Notes under the pieces: generated by a model
Told to the model about the DNA's origin: nothing
Databases searched by the model: none
What the model saw: the letters and a program-made list of their open reading frames with translations, nothing else
Assembly (NCBI GenBank): GCA_018136815.1
Contig: CM030942.1
Span: 1,241,797-1,305,796 of the forward strand
Direction: 5' to 3'
DNA: 64,000 nt
DNA from: Isochrysis galbana
Taxonomy: Eukaryota > Haptophyta > Isochrysidales > Isochrysidaceae
Part shown: positions 30,152 to 40,838 of the stretch, one piece after another
Position numbering within the stretch: position 1 is the stretch's first letter
Layout: each line of letters begins with the position of its first letter
Translations under genes and position numbers: made by a program

Positions 30152-31171
30152 TTAGGCCCAGGCCAGAATATTTAAAGATTTTTCTACATATTTGCTCGGG
30201 TATGTCGGAAAGGTTATCCACCTCCTGCCTTCTTGCGTGGAGCCTAATTCGTCCGCCTGTAGTCGGGGAGTCCTGTCCCACAATATCGTCTGAACATCCG
30301 AGTCGATCGCCTCCATGAACCATGCCGGTGCGGGACTCCTGAGAGTGCTGTATGAACTTTGTACTTTGTCTCCATATGCGGCCTTGAATTGATCATGTGC
30401 GTCCTCATCGACGTAGAAGATCCAAGGGCCTTTACGGCCCTTGTCCATTCCATCCGGAGTTGCGTCTAGTCCTTCCAGCCTAGAGAGGAGGAATTTCATG
30501 AAGGTAGCTACATCTTCGCTTTTGATATCCTTCTTGTCGTCAGCTAGCTGAGCTAGCTGAATGAAAAAAGGGGTGTCTTCAGGCTCTTCCTCCTCATCAA
30601 GAGGGGGGGGAGCAAGTTGTGTGTTGTTGTTTACAATCGGCTTGGGGTCTGATTGGGGATCGGCCCGCTTGCGCGATGGCTGCTGTGGCTGTGGGGCTGG
30701 TTGCTTCTGGGCTTGCTGCATTGGAGTCTTCCCCATGGGTCCCTTCTGGGCGGCTTCCGCGTAGGATTTTTGTGCAGGTGTTGGTTGTTGGTTGGAGGGC
30801 GCAAAAGCCCCCAGGATTGATTGTTGTGTCAAGTGCCCGCCCCCGAGGGGTGCACTAATGGTAGGAGTTGCCACCATGGGGGTGGCAGCAGTGCTGCCAG
30901 CCCCCATGGGGAGTCCTTGGTTGGGTGGCGTGTCGAGGGAGGCCTGTGGCAGGGCATTGCCCTGGCTCTGGTCTGCACCAGGGAACAGGACTCTGCCTGT
31001 TCCCTGGCTGTGTGGCTGCCTGGGAGGAGAGGGAGGTGGCGCCATCTCGACGTCCTGATCGGGGGGGGCTGAGGGTTGCGAGCGCTTGGGCTCCGGCGGC
31101 TTGGGTCGGCCCCGTTGGGGCGTCGTGGCGGCAGAGGGCTGGGAGGTGGGAGCGGTCGGCGCGCGCTCCAT
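30152..31171 (-). CDS. LINE-like ORF1 protein (MERA family), intact frame
   Basis: 339 residues from the ATG five bases after the palindrome. Residues 1-205 are Pro/Gln/Ala-rich and disordered (MERAPTAPTSQPSAATTPQR). From about 215 an acidic linker leads to a folded block: FMKFLLSRLEGLDATPDGMD, GPWIFYVDEDAHDQFKAAYG. This aligns with LLLELEGVDPEPDF…GPWHVAVNEDCAQQF in the type-1 copies. No zinc finger is seen here. It ends at a stop after SLNILAWA. The likely role is RNA binding in element ribonucleoprotein, by position and analogy only. Confidence 0.6.
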   Translation of the reverse strand: MERAPTAPTSQPSAATTPQRGRPKPPEPKRSQPSAPPDQDVEMAPPPSPPRQPHSQGTGRVLFPGADQSQGNALPQASLDTPPNQGLPMGAGSTAATPMVATPTISAPLGGGHLTQQSILGAFAPSNQQPTPAQKSYAEAAQKGPMGKTPMQQAQKQPAPQPQQPSRKRADPQSDPKPIVNNNTQLAPPPLDEEEEPEDTPFFIQLAQLADDKKDIKSEDVATFMKFLLSRLEGLDATPDGMDKGRKGPWIFYVDEDAHDQFKAAYGDKVQSSYSTLRSPAPAWFMEAIDSDVQTILWDRTPRLQADELGSTQEGRRWITFPTYPSKYVEKSLNILAWA

Positions 31172-31204
31172 CGCTAAAACTATAACAATAGTTTTGCGAG
31201 CTGT

Positions 31205-31650
31205 GAGGAAAAGGGCGGTGGGGTCAGACCCAAATGGGAGTGGCCCAATGGCCAATGGGATCATGTGGGCCACACTATGAGTGGCCTCACATGGCCCCCC
31301 CACACCACACTCCATCGGACCAGCGGACCAGATATACGATCTGGTGAGGAGGGGAGGGGGAGGGGTTCCAGCCGCAGCGGCTCAGCGAGCGCGCGCGAGC
31401 GCGGAGGATTGGCCGCGAGGCCGGTGAAGGGGGCAGACCCAAGTGGGAGTGACCCAGTGGGGCCATGGGAGGGGCCATAGACCCCTCCACATGAGCCCCC
31501 CACACCTTGCTCCATCGTTGCAGCCACTGCGGCTGAGCGAGGAGGGGTGGGTTTTCGGCTGCAGTGGCAGTGGCTCAGCGAGCGCACGCAGACGCGACGA
31601 GCGGGCGCGATCCACTGGGATGGGCCCAGAGGGGCCCATCCCATCCCATG
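31205..31650 (-). repeat. two or more tandem 5' monomers of about 220 bp
   Basis: The words GCAGACCCAAGTGGGAGTGA (31432-31451) and TCAGACCCAAATGGGAGTGG (31220-31239), and later GGCTCAGCGAGCGC at 31379 and 31574, show a period near 200-220 bases. A partial third unit may follow to 31680. Confidence 0.7.
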
Positions 31651-31840
31651 CAGCAGCTCCATATCGCCCTGGTATTGCTACCATCGCGGTAACCAGGGCG
31701 GCCGTGAATGTGAGCAGGGAGAGCGACGCCATCGCTCGCGCTCTCTCCAGAACAAAACCGGGTAAAATTCCTCTTACAACTCTCTGCACACCACTATCGA
31801 ACGCATACTCACGGTAACACGTAGATAACTAACGTAAACG

Positions 31841-33048
31841 GGACACGCGTAGAGAGGGGGTGAGCAGAAGAGGAAAGAGAAAAGAAGAGAGGGGGCCCGT
31901 CGCCTCTCCTCACGTGAAGAGAAGCCCCATTGGACTTAAGAAGTAAAAAAGAGGCCAAAGGGGGGAGGCAAGAGACAAGGGACCATCGGTGATAAAGAGG
32001 ACAGCGCGGCCGCCAAGGTCCAAGCTCGCATTCCGCATTCCGTCGAATATGGGGCCCTAAGCGGGTCCCCGCAGTATTTCACTCACACTCATACGTACAA
32101 TCCGCATCTTCTACGGCAACCGACGGCAATATCTAGCGGATACACTGCCAGACGATGGGGATGGGGCTCCTGCCATCACGTGCAGCGACGGCTCCACACC
32201 ATCCAGGCGCCTCCCACTGCGAGTCCTGCGCATCGACACCTCGCTCGCCCCCCATGTGAACTAAGCATAAAACTTAGCTGGACAATTTATTGTCTTACTT
32301 TCTCACGGAAATGCACACACAGTAGAGCAGACAAAAGGAAACAAAGGAAGAACCATAGATAAGATTAAGGGAGTTAAGGGCACATCCGCATGTGGCAAGG
32401 GCAAAGGGTTGCAATAGCAAGAGGGCGCCGTGGGGGAGGGTGCAAATGGTGAGGGTGGCTCGGAAGCTCTGCGTGCAGGGGAAATGTGAACGATGGCCAA
32501 AGGATGGAGGTCTGTCCCCTATCCTCCCGGCGCCTCCCCAGTTGAGCGCGACGCACTACCATCGCACACGCAATACACAACCACTTTCACAGGCTCATGG
32601 TAAAGATGAACACGCTTGCTTGAGAGCAGGGGATCAGGGAGGGGTAGGGGGAGGCTTGGGGAATGACGTTGGCAACCACCAGCATGCTCACGAGGATACA
32701 ACAGGGGCAGCAGCTGGCCGTAGGGGGATACATCGAACGCAGGGTCGAGCGATGGCTTCAACTTGACGATGTATAGGCGTGTAGGCTGCAGGTCCCTAAG
32801 TGTCGAGTTGGACGCACAACACACATAGGTTTCCGTTCATTTGAAGGGGAGTTGCGAACTGCAAACTAAACAAATACTTCGTGACGAGATACTGTCTTTG
32901 AGGTTGGCGATCACTTGTTAATGGAATACGCAAAAGACATCATCGTAGTAGTGGGCGAAGCATCGTTGCTAAGAGCTCGAGAGTAGAAGCATGGAGAAAA
33001 TTACAAATAGCGTGGAGGCCACAAGCTGAGTCGGCTCTCGGCGATGAT
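31841..33048. other. no gene seen; palindrome copy at 32259-32279
   Basis: A near-palindrome AACTAAGCATAAAACTTAGC lies at 32259-32278, read from the minus strand as the head of a type-1 unit followed by CACATGGGGGGCGAGC. 32055-32110 is a short relative of the ankyrin relic tail at 6552. The rest is spacer and the 3' flank of the MYB gene. Confidence 0.45.
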
Positions 33049-34638
33049 TCAAGCTGTTGCAACCCGCCGAGCCATGCTTTGAGACAGAGAAGCCATGCAA
33101 TACATCGCTAGCATGGGGTCGTCTTTGTTAAGCGAGGAGCAAGTCCTAGGATGTTCCATGTTGCCATTTTGCCCTGGCAGACTACCTTGTTGATTGTACC
33201 AGTCTTGACCGTATGCATCCTCCAAGGGGGGTTGGGACCATGTAGCCTGCTCTGGTTGAGGACGGAAGTCATCTCGAACACCATACGGGGCAGTAACTTG
33301 TTCTGGAGCGGACGATGGGCCGTATGACCACAGGTATTCCCTGTCGCCTTGTGCAACCTGTACATGTGAGGAATCCAGTGTCGCGACTTGTGGCAAGGAA
33401 TCGCTCAGGCCATCTTTGACTACTAGAGCTCCGGTCAAAGATTGAAGAGACTGCAAAAGCTCGTCCAAATTTTCCTCGTCCATTTCATGGATGCAATTGA
33501 ATATGGGCTGGTGTTCGAAACTCGAATGCTGTTGCGACGCGTCTGGTGCCGCCACGAGCGTGCGCTCCTCGATGCCGTCTACCGGCAAGTCGTGCTCAGT
33601 GGCATGGTCAAAGAATGAGGAGAGGCTAGACTCCACCATGGTAGACTCGGTATTGGCATTTAGACCGGGCAGAAGTGGCATATTCTGCGTCGGTTTTGGC
33701 AGGGGCGAAAGCATGGACGGGATGCCATGAAGAACCTCACCACGCAGACAGACGCGCTCCCGTGGAGGGTCAAGAACTTTCAGCCCCGAAGCGGAGGAAG
33801 GCTCCACACGGCTCTCGGACAGAGGGATGCGGGTGGCCGAAAGCGCGCTCAACTCAGCAGCCTTCTGTCTAAGAGTGACGCCATCCGGAGCGTCGCCTTG
33901 TGTATTTGCTGCGCAAATGTGGCCGCGCTTTGGTTGACCGCAGCGTCTGCATCGGTATCCATGCTCAGAACCTCGTTGCACCCTGATAGATTGTGCTTGC
34001 TCCATCCGATTGAAACGATTGCGAACGCCATTGTCAGTACGACCTGGAAGTTGTGCGGCGATCTTTGACCAACGCCTGCGCGCGAGACGGGCGGGAGGGT
34101 GTACGTCTAGGTCCGACAACCAGGAGAGATGTGTGCCGCAGATGGGCGTGTCAGTATGAAGGGCTAGCGGCAGCCAAATGACAGCGGGAGCTCAGCCAGA
34201 ATCAGTCTTGAATAGGAATACGGCGGGAGAAACATACCGCCCGAATTGCTCGACTAGCTCGAGAATCAGGAGATCTTCTTCGACTGTCCAGGCTTGGGAC
34301 TGTGCGGATGCTGTTGATGGAGCTGCTTCATCAGTCTCCTGGTCGCCCATGTCGTACGTAATCATTGCAGCAGATCCGTTGAGATTAAAGTTATCAAAGG
34401 GTGGCGCAGATCGCGATGCGGTGTATGGCATACTGGCCACAATATCCACATCGCTTGAAGCGCGTGCGATCCTCTTCTGGGCAGGTTCATTCTGTGGTGA
34501 GAGCTCCAGATCCAGGGCATCGCGCTTCTCGCGTTCGACACGAAACCGTTGCATCCAATCTGTGGGATCAGATCGCGTACGTCCATGCGTCGCCGGGCGT
34601 TTTGTGGAAGCGCGCTCAAGCATCTGAATCGTAGCCAT
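33049..34638 (-). CDS. single-repeat MYB factor with CX2CX6HXC knuckle, 2 exons
   Basis: Exons 34638-34238 and 34075-33049 join in phase to 475 residues; the intron (34076-34237) interrupts the MYB repeat. The repeat reads AWTVEEDLLILELVEQFGRR, then WSKIAAQLPGRTDNGVRNRF. It has aromatic residues W117, W136 and F155 at 18-residue spacing and the recognition helix GRTDNGVRNRF typical of R2R3-type third helices. Sixteen residues later is CRRCGQPKRGHIC (176-188), a small zinc-binding-like knuckle. Residues 190-475 are acidic, Gln/Ser/Pro-rich and have no further domain; they may activate transcription. Only one MYB repeat is present; I looked upstream in exon 1 (MATIQMLERASTKRPATHGR) and found no other. 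Nuclear DNA-binding is inferred from family. Confidence 0.85.
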
Positions 34639-34689
34639 GTGGTCGATCCCAAGCTGTGGCGAGAGGGGGTGAGGCCTGGCGCGCGGTGT

Positions 34690-34920
34690 GGCTCGTGGGG
34701 GGGGGGGGGGGGGGGAGGGGGCTGGGGGAAGGGCTGTTGTGCGGCTCGTGAGGATGGGAGGGAGGCGGGGGCGAGGAGAGGGTGGCCGGGGGGGCGCGCG
34801 GGGGGGGGGGGGGGGGGGGGGGGGGGGGAAGAGGGGGGGAAGAGGGGGGGGGGGAAGGGGGGGAGGCGGGCGACGGGTTGGGTTGGCCGGAGGAATGCAG
34901 GAGGGGGGGGGGGGGGGATT
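34690..34920. repeat. G-tract region upstream of the MYB gene
   Basis: Several near-pure G runs (34698-34717, 34801-34828, 34902-34916) and purine-rich DNA. On the other strand it is poly-Pro. Such tracts could form quadruplexes near the MYB promoter. Confidence 0.75.
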
Positions 34921-36021
34921 GAGTGGCGAGACCCTCGCAGATGGACGTGCAGCGTTTTGCACGACCAAAAGTACGTCTCAAGCTTAGATGTGAAGTACGT
35001 ATTTTCCGTAGAGGGGTTTCAAGGCGGTTTGACTTCGGTTTGACCACGGGGGTTTCAACTGACCCAGTAAAAGGTAAAGCGCTGTCGAACCCGAGAAAAA
35101 CGACCTTCTGCAAAAGGCCACTGAGCAGGTTTCTCTCCATTGGTGTCGCTCAGCCGCTCAGGACTACCCCCGTCGCCCGTCGTCCGTTGTTCACCCTAGC
35201 TGCTAGCTGCTAGCTGGGAAACACAGCCGGGGCTTCTCCAAACACATGAAACACAATCTGTGTTTGGGTTTCGTAGAAACACAGCCGAACACAGTCCCAA
35301 ACACAGCGGGGGAGCGGGGGGCCTCTGCCTCTCCCTCTATCTATAACTATAACTATAACTCTCTCTTATAGTATATAGTAGTTGGTAGGACTGGGACTGG
35401 GACCATGTTTGACAGGTAACATATTAACACCCCACCACCCTCTGATTTGGCGCTAACAGCTAACACGCGGATAGGCCGAGGGCCCGAAGGGCCCGAGGCA
35501 CGTTAATACCTTGGGCGGCAGGGGGGGGGTGTTGACTGGGTGACTGGGTGTTTGCGGGGGTCCCGGCCGGCGCGGCTGAGCGCGCCCGGCCCGGCCGGCC
35601 GGCCGGCCCAATCAGCCGGCGTGCCAGCCTAGCAAGTGTGAGCGTGGGTGGTGGGCTCACGCGAGAAACCGTATAGCGACTCTTAATAGATTGTTCTCAG
35701 TTAGACATAGTCACACACCCCACAACCTTCCACCTTGCTACTACCACTACCACCGCCCACCGCCTCACACATGCGGCCAGCCACCGACAGCATACATATA
35801 TATACAAGAAGCATCAGGTCGTAGCAGGCGGATGCGCACACACTCACGTCACAGCACCCACACGTAAAAGTTCACTCTGAATTTGCAGCCGCCAACAAGC
35901 CAACATGCAATGCTCTAGGGTGTTGTCGCTCTGTGCACTGTGCAGCCTTCGTATCGTCGTGTATCGTCGTATCGTCGTGCATCTTTCCCGCCTTGCTAAA
36001 CATTCTTTTCACCCCTGCCGA
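34921..36021. other. no gene seen
   Basis: 35190-35215 repeats AGCTGCTAGCTG. 35220-35310 repeats words like AAACACAG. 35335-35365 holds CTATAA repeats. 35570-35600 is a GGCC-rich palindromic stretch. No coding family is seen. Confidence 0.45.
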
Positions 36022-36105
36022 GCTTGTGTTGTATTCCTGCCCATCTGAAGGCTGTAGGCATGAATATTCGTGTAAGGTACGCGCTCATAATTACAATTGA
36101 ACGCA
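36022..36105 (+). repeat. 84 bp repeat, inverted copy of 26608-26695
   Basis: TTGTATTCCTGCCCATCTGA, GGCATGAATATTCGTGTAAG and CATAATTACAATTGAACG match the complement of 26608-26695. It lies just upstream of the gypsy-like relic. Confidence 0.85.
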
Positions 36106-36109
36106 GCCG

Positions 36110-38055
36110 CACCTACGTCGGTGTAGCTGGAGCGATGGCGATCCATTGGATGCCTGTTCTTCTTCGACATTTGAGCCAACAGCGAGACCAGCCATCGACG
36201 AAGAAATTGTCCGCGTTAGAGCTACTCGCTTGCGCGCGGCGCAGCCTATTGGACCGGCCTTCACTTAGCTCGACCGAGGCTACCGCCTACGAGCCGTGGT
36301 CGGCTCTTCATCGTTATGAGAGGGGGAGGGAAACTAGTGAAGTTTCTTCCGACCCCGTTGTTTCCCGTCCAGCTACTCCCGAGTCAGACAACCACGAGGA
36401 CCAAAAAGGAACCCACGATAACCACGACAACGACACGCCACTCTACGCCTCCGAGTCTACTCTCCACGACCCATTCTCTCCATGGACCGCCCCGCCTCCG
36501 GCACGCGCGAGCTCGCCGCGTCCGACGACGCCGACGACTCTCCGGAAGCGGCGCCAACAATGGCAATCATTCGGAGTGAACGGGGACCAGAAATGGTCCA
36601 ACGTCACGCTCGAAACCGCTGACGAAATAAGAGCGCAAGCTCTAGCCGGACGAGGCGCCGACGAGGAATCCGACCTCGCCGCTGCCGTCCGAGCGCCGAT
36701 CGAGTTCGTGGAAGCCAAAGGCATCCGCGCCGAAGAGCCGCTAGCCTCATTAGTTCGAAGACCCAAGACAGAAGCCCAAGCCCGTCTCGAGAAAGATTGG
36801 GAAAAGATGTCCGACCACCCGAGGCACCCTACCGACAAGAGAGGCCTGGGCTACACTAGTCCCAAGCTATCACCCTGCACCGCTACCAACGAGGACGACG
36901 CCTCTAGGCCCTCTGCCACGATAGCGGCAGTCGGAGTACCCGAGGAGACGACGACCAGTTTGACGACGGCTTCACCCGAGCAACCACGCTGTCGACCAAC
37001 CCCGTCCCCGTCCGACACCGGCTTCGCGGGTTGTTCTCGTCGGTAAGAAAGATGGATCCGCTCGCTTCTGCGTCGACTATCGCGACACGAACTCGAAGCT
37101 TCGTATCTCGGACAGCCCTCTGCCGCTCACCGTCGAAGCAATCGATCGTCTATCCCGAGGCCAAGGCTCTCGAGATTCTTTATTTCTCTGCCTGCTCGAT
37201 CTCGCCTCCGGCTTCTGGTGTCTGCCTATCAAGGAGGAGGACAAACCCATCACGGCGTTCTGTACCCATCGCCAGAAGTACGAGTTCAACTACCTCCCGT
37301 TCGGCGTCCAATCCGGCCCTTCCTACATCCTACATGTGTCGTCTCATGGACGCGGTGCTCCAGGGCCTCGCGTGGGAAATTTGCATGCCGTACCTGGACG
37401 ACATCGGGATTTGGTCGACAGGCACAGGCAGCACTCTTGAGGAACGCATCGACGCCTCCTTCGAGCAAATGCTCCACCGTCTCGATCTAGTCCTCGAGCG
37501 TCTCCGTTGGGCCGGTCTCTCATGTAAGGCCTCCAAGTGCATCTTGTTCGCTATCAAGGGCGAATACCTCGGGCACGTCGTGTCTCGTCGTGGTCTTGAG
37601 ATGGACCCCAAGAAAGTCGAGGCGGTACGCTCGATCGATCCGCGTCACATCAATTCGCTCGAAAAGGTTCGCTCGTTTCTCGGTCTTTGTTCGTACTACC
37701 GTCGGTTCATCAAGGGCTTCGCACACGTCGCGGCCCCTCTCACCGACCTTACTCGTACGGGCGTCGACGTGGCTACCGTCTCTCAATCGCCTGAGTGCTA
37801 GGCGGCGATCCGTCGCCTCATCGAGCTCATCACGTCTGCGCCAGTGTTAGCTGCGCCTCGTCACGACAAGGAGTTCATCGTCAAAACGGACGCGGCCAGT
37901 ACCCTGGGTATCGGCGGAATCCTGTCGCAGGTTGACGATCACGGACACGAGCATGTCGTTGCGTACTACGGTCGCCGCCTCACCGCCGCGGAGCGTCATT
38001 GGACCACCACCGAGGTGGAGCTCCTCGCCCGGCCCAAGTATTGTGAAGGGCCATC
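36110..38055 (+). pseudogene. Ty3/gypsy-like pol relic (RT and RNase H)
   Basis: 36110-37000 is an open, polar region that may be the end of gag or a linker. From 37030 a frame reads GKKDGSARFCVDYRDTNSKL and FGVQSGPSYI, the start of a reverse transcriptase. Near 37335 the frame shifts, and the next holds the catalytic YLDD box (MPYLDDIGIWS) and the RT connection GEYLGHVVSRRGLEMDPKKV, SFLGLCSYYRRFIKGFA. A TAG stop at 37799 interrupts it. RNase H follows (EFIVKTDAASTLGIGGILSQ, RRLTAAERHWTTTEVELLA). No integrase, protease or long terminal repeat was found, so it is truncated and dead. Confidence 0.85.
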
Positions 38056-39049
38056 CGCGTCAAGGTTGGGAGGCCAGCTGGCCGGCCGCTTGCAGCATCG
38101 GCGGGAAGGGAATGGTCGCGCGCTTTCCACTACTGGAGAACATCTAGATCCAGGTTTGCTTCAGGGGGAACGTTCAGGTACTGCTCCAACTCGTCTGCGT
38201 CTTAGCAAGGTTCCCCGCGGGAAAGATATATATAGATATAGGTGGGTGTGTTCGTATGTGTGTTAACATCTTAACACCCCAAACAGTGTTAACACCCCTG
38301 AAATATGCCATAACACCTTCCTAACACGTTCGTTGTTTCTTTCTCCTAACACCTTACACCCACATTAGCTGAAATCCACTAACATCCTTAAACATGTTAG
38401 GCCTTTTCGGAGGGTGTTCCCAGTCCTAGTACTTAGTACTTTGTACTTTGTAGATTGTATATTTATACCCCGCTGTCGCATTCGCGAATCGACGCTCGTT
38501 AGGCTTCTCTTCGTCGTTCGGTATTATCGTTATAATTCTCTCGTTCTCGTTCTCGGTCAAAAGCTTCGCTTGGACGCATAGGATCTTGGGTTGTGGAGCG
38601 CCCTCTCTCTTTCTCTCGAAGAGAAGGGAAGTTTCCCCACCTTTCTTCATCCTAGGTGCTTCGCAAATAGGTTTAATTCGCTATCTTCTCCGCGTTTCTC
38701 TATCTACTTCAGTGATTGCAATCAGGTTTAATTTGCAATCTCATCGCATCTCCCCCTTAGGCACACCGCACTTCTCTCGTCTTATTCGGTAAGTCTTTTG
38801 GAATCCTGTGCGGCAGGATTGCCCCTCGTTTCCGTTATGGTGCGATTCCCGTGAACTCTTTCCCGTCCCTTGGGGGTGTGGGGCCTGCGCTCCGAGCTCG
38901 CGATGGGGTGGTGTGAATATGGTGTGAACTCTTTCCCGTTCTCTGGGGGTGTGGGGCCGGGGCCCCGAGCTCGCGAGGTAGCTCGCGAGGTATGAATGAA
39001 CTCCCTCCTTCAGGGAGGGTGCCAACACATTCACACAGGACACATTTCC
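38056..39049. other. no gene seen
   Basis: 38235-38400 repeats TTAACACC and CTAACA words. 38450-38800 is a mixed leader-like region. 38860-38990 duplicates a 70-base unit (GTGAACTCTTTCCCGT…GGGGGTGTGGGGCC…GAGCTCGCGA). Confidence 0.45.
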
Positions 39050-39258
39050 ATCCACAACACCTCACGAGCGGCGGGAATTTCGTCCAATTCCTTCCTTACC
39101 TCCTCCGAGGGGGAGTCCACAACACATTCTCACAACATCTCACGAGCGGCGGGAATTTCACGAAATTCCTTCCTTACCTCCTCAGAGGGGGAGTCCACAG
39201 CACATTCCCACAACACCTCACACCTCACGAGCGGGGGGGAATTTCGTGAAATTAATTC
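39050..39258 (+). repeat. tandem repeat of about 77 bp, 2.7 copies
   Basis: Units share CACGAGCGGCGGGAATTTC, AATTCCTTCCTTACCTCCTC and GAGGGGGAGTCCACA. No coding role is apparent. Confidence 0.85.
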
Positions 39259-39986
39259 ATTACCATGTTAGATGTTAGGGGGGGCGGTGTGACATTCGTC
39301 ATCGCCGTCATCGCTGCCGCCATCGTTACTACACATCAGATTGGCGGCCATTGGTGGTGGTGGTGGTGGGGGGGGGCTCGGAGCTGGGAGCGCCGGTATT
39401 TCCCGCGCCCGAACTTGTACTTGTACTAGTACTAGCGGTAAAACTAGTTGAATTGTAGCCTCTAGCCTCTAGTCTTGTCATATGACACTTAATATCAGGT
39501 ATCAGGTCTAGGGAAGCACTAATACTGAGATATCACATATTTATCATACATCACAGAAAAAAATTCTTAATATTCTCGCCTCGCGCGCGGCGCTATCTAT
39601 GGGCTTATGGGCTTATGGGCTTTCACCTTCACTCTTCTGCGGCAGAGGGCATTTTTGATTTTTGTAAAGGTAAAGACTAAGATCTTTTCATGGTCTCCGG
39701 CCGAGGCTCGCGTTTTCGAGTTATCAATTCAGGTTTTGCAGGAATGCAAATTGAAGTTGCGTTCGAGCATTCTGCATTCTGGTGGTATGATGCACAAAAT
39801 TTTCTCTCCCGGGTGAGCTGTGAGCTACCGCGCTACCCCCTAGAACCGTAGAATTAGTCTGTGTGTGAAAAGCTCTTTTTTTAGCAGTACTCATACTCGA
39901 CGTCCCGGCGAGGCTCGCCTCGGCCGAGCTCCCTCCCTCTCTCTCTCCCTCTTTCCCTCGTTGCCCTTTCTCTTGTTTTGCCAGGC
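39259..39986. other. no gene seen; 5' flank of the LPA1-like gene
   Basis: A GTGGTG run lies at 39353-39368. The repeat-B head sequence CTTAATATTCTCGCCTCGCG lies at 39566-39585. A pyrimidine-rich stretch (39925-39960) just before the gene resembles the 5' regions of other genes here. Confidence 0.4.
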
Positions 39987-40838
39987 ATGCGTTCCGTCCG
40001 TATGCTGTTACTGTGCTGCTCGCTGCTCTCCGCTGGCCACACGCTCAGAGTGCCCATTCTCCGGCCCTCGAGAGGCGGCGCTGTCTCACGCGCGACGGTG
40101 GCAATGGGCATCGAAGGCGTGCCCCGCGAGGTAATCGAGGCAGAGGCCAAGGCAACGGCAGGCAGGCCGATCCGTCTTGCAGGCACATTCGCGCTCGGAA
40201 GCCTTTCCGTTGCCTCGGCAGCTCTCTGTGTTAGCAGCCTCGCAGGACAGCCGCAGGCGGTGGAGCTCGCGAAGAACCTTCTCCCCTTTGGCAATGTGCC
40301 CATCTCTCTTGGTGTCAACGTTGTGCTCGCGGGTACGTGTGCGTGGGTGTATCAGCAGGAGCTGGAGACCAAGGAGAAGAACATTCAACGCATTTGGGAG
40401 GAGGTCCAGCGACGTAAGGCGGCCGGCTCGAAGAAGAAGCGACAGAAGAAGGCTGTTGCCAAAACACCCGCCGAGATGCGCCAGCAAGCGAGGGAGAAAG
40501 GGGCAGCGCCGCTGGAAGCGCCACCGCCGCCACCGCCACCGCTGGCACAGCCGCCGCTGGCACAGCCAACACCTGAGCCAGGACTCTTCGAGAAGATTGC
40601 ATCCTCCTCCTTCATGGAGCAGGCCAACACGATGGCCAAGGTGCAGGCGATGAGTCTAAACGATGCACTTGAGCAGCGGGGAGTGCTGCCGCCGATCGAG
40701 CGGCCGCGCGAAGAGGGTCTTGCTCGCCAGGACAGCGAACAAGTCGTGGAGATTACCAAGTCGGCGGCCGACACGCCCAAGGACTCCGCCCCGCAGTCGT
40801 CAAAGGGAAAGGGAAAGAAGAAGCGCAAGAAGCGATGA
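39987..40838 (+). CDS. LPA1/Rep27-like plastid membrane protein
   Basis: 283 residues from the first ATG (MRSVRMLLLCCSLLSAGHTL); the preceding in-frame TTG is not used. The N-terminus is a signal-peptide-like hydrophobic run followed by VPILRPSRGGAVSRATVA, so a bipartite plastid leader is likely. Residues 48-140 hold two membrane spans (LAGTFALGSLSVASAALCVS and PISLGVNVVLAGTCAWVYQQ) in the order seen in the C-terminal part of LPA1/Rep27, photosystem II assembly and D1-repair factors. Then come a charged helix (ELETKEKNIQRIWEEVQRRK), a Pro-rich linker (APPPPPPPLAQPP) and a very basic tail KGKGKKKRKKR. The TPR repeats of true LPA1 are absent. The family call rests on topology and a weak motif. 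Confidence 0.5.
   Translation: MRSVRMLLLCCSLLSAGHTLRVPILRPSRGGAVSRATVAMGIEGVPREVIEAEAKATAGRPIRLAGTFALGSLSVASAALCVSSLAGQPQAVELAKNLLPFGNVPISLGVNVVLAGTCAWVYQQELETKEKNIQRIWEEVQRRKAAGSKKKRQKKAVAKTPAEMRQQAREKGAAPLEAPPPPPPPLAQPPLAQPTPEPGLFEKIASSSFMEQANTMAKVQAMSLNDALEQRGVLPPIERPREEGLARQDSEQVVEITKSAADTPKDSAPQSSKGKGKKKRKKR

Larger units (their letters stand above)
29944..31840 (-). mobile_element. LINE-like element, palindrome type 2, with ORF1 and 5' monomers
   Basis: On the minus strand: tandem monomers (31205-31650), then the palindrome AAAACTATAACAATAGTTTT (31176-31195), ORF1 (31171-30152), and a 3' untranslated region that is shared with 42297-42492. No ORF2 is present. It is the most complete 5'-to-3' copy of this type in the window. 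Confidence 0.65.

Noticed and set aside
36024-37046. 340-residue host gene upstream of the reverse transcriptase
   Set aside because: Its start lies in a dispersed repeat and its end overlaps the pol frame, so it is better read as part of the gypsy relic.
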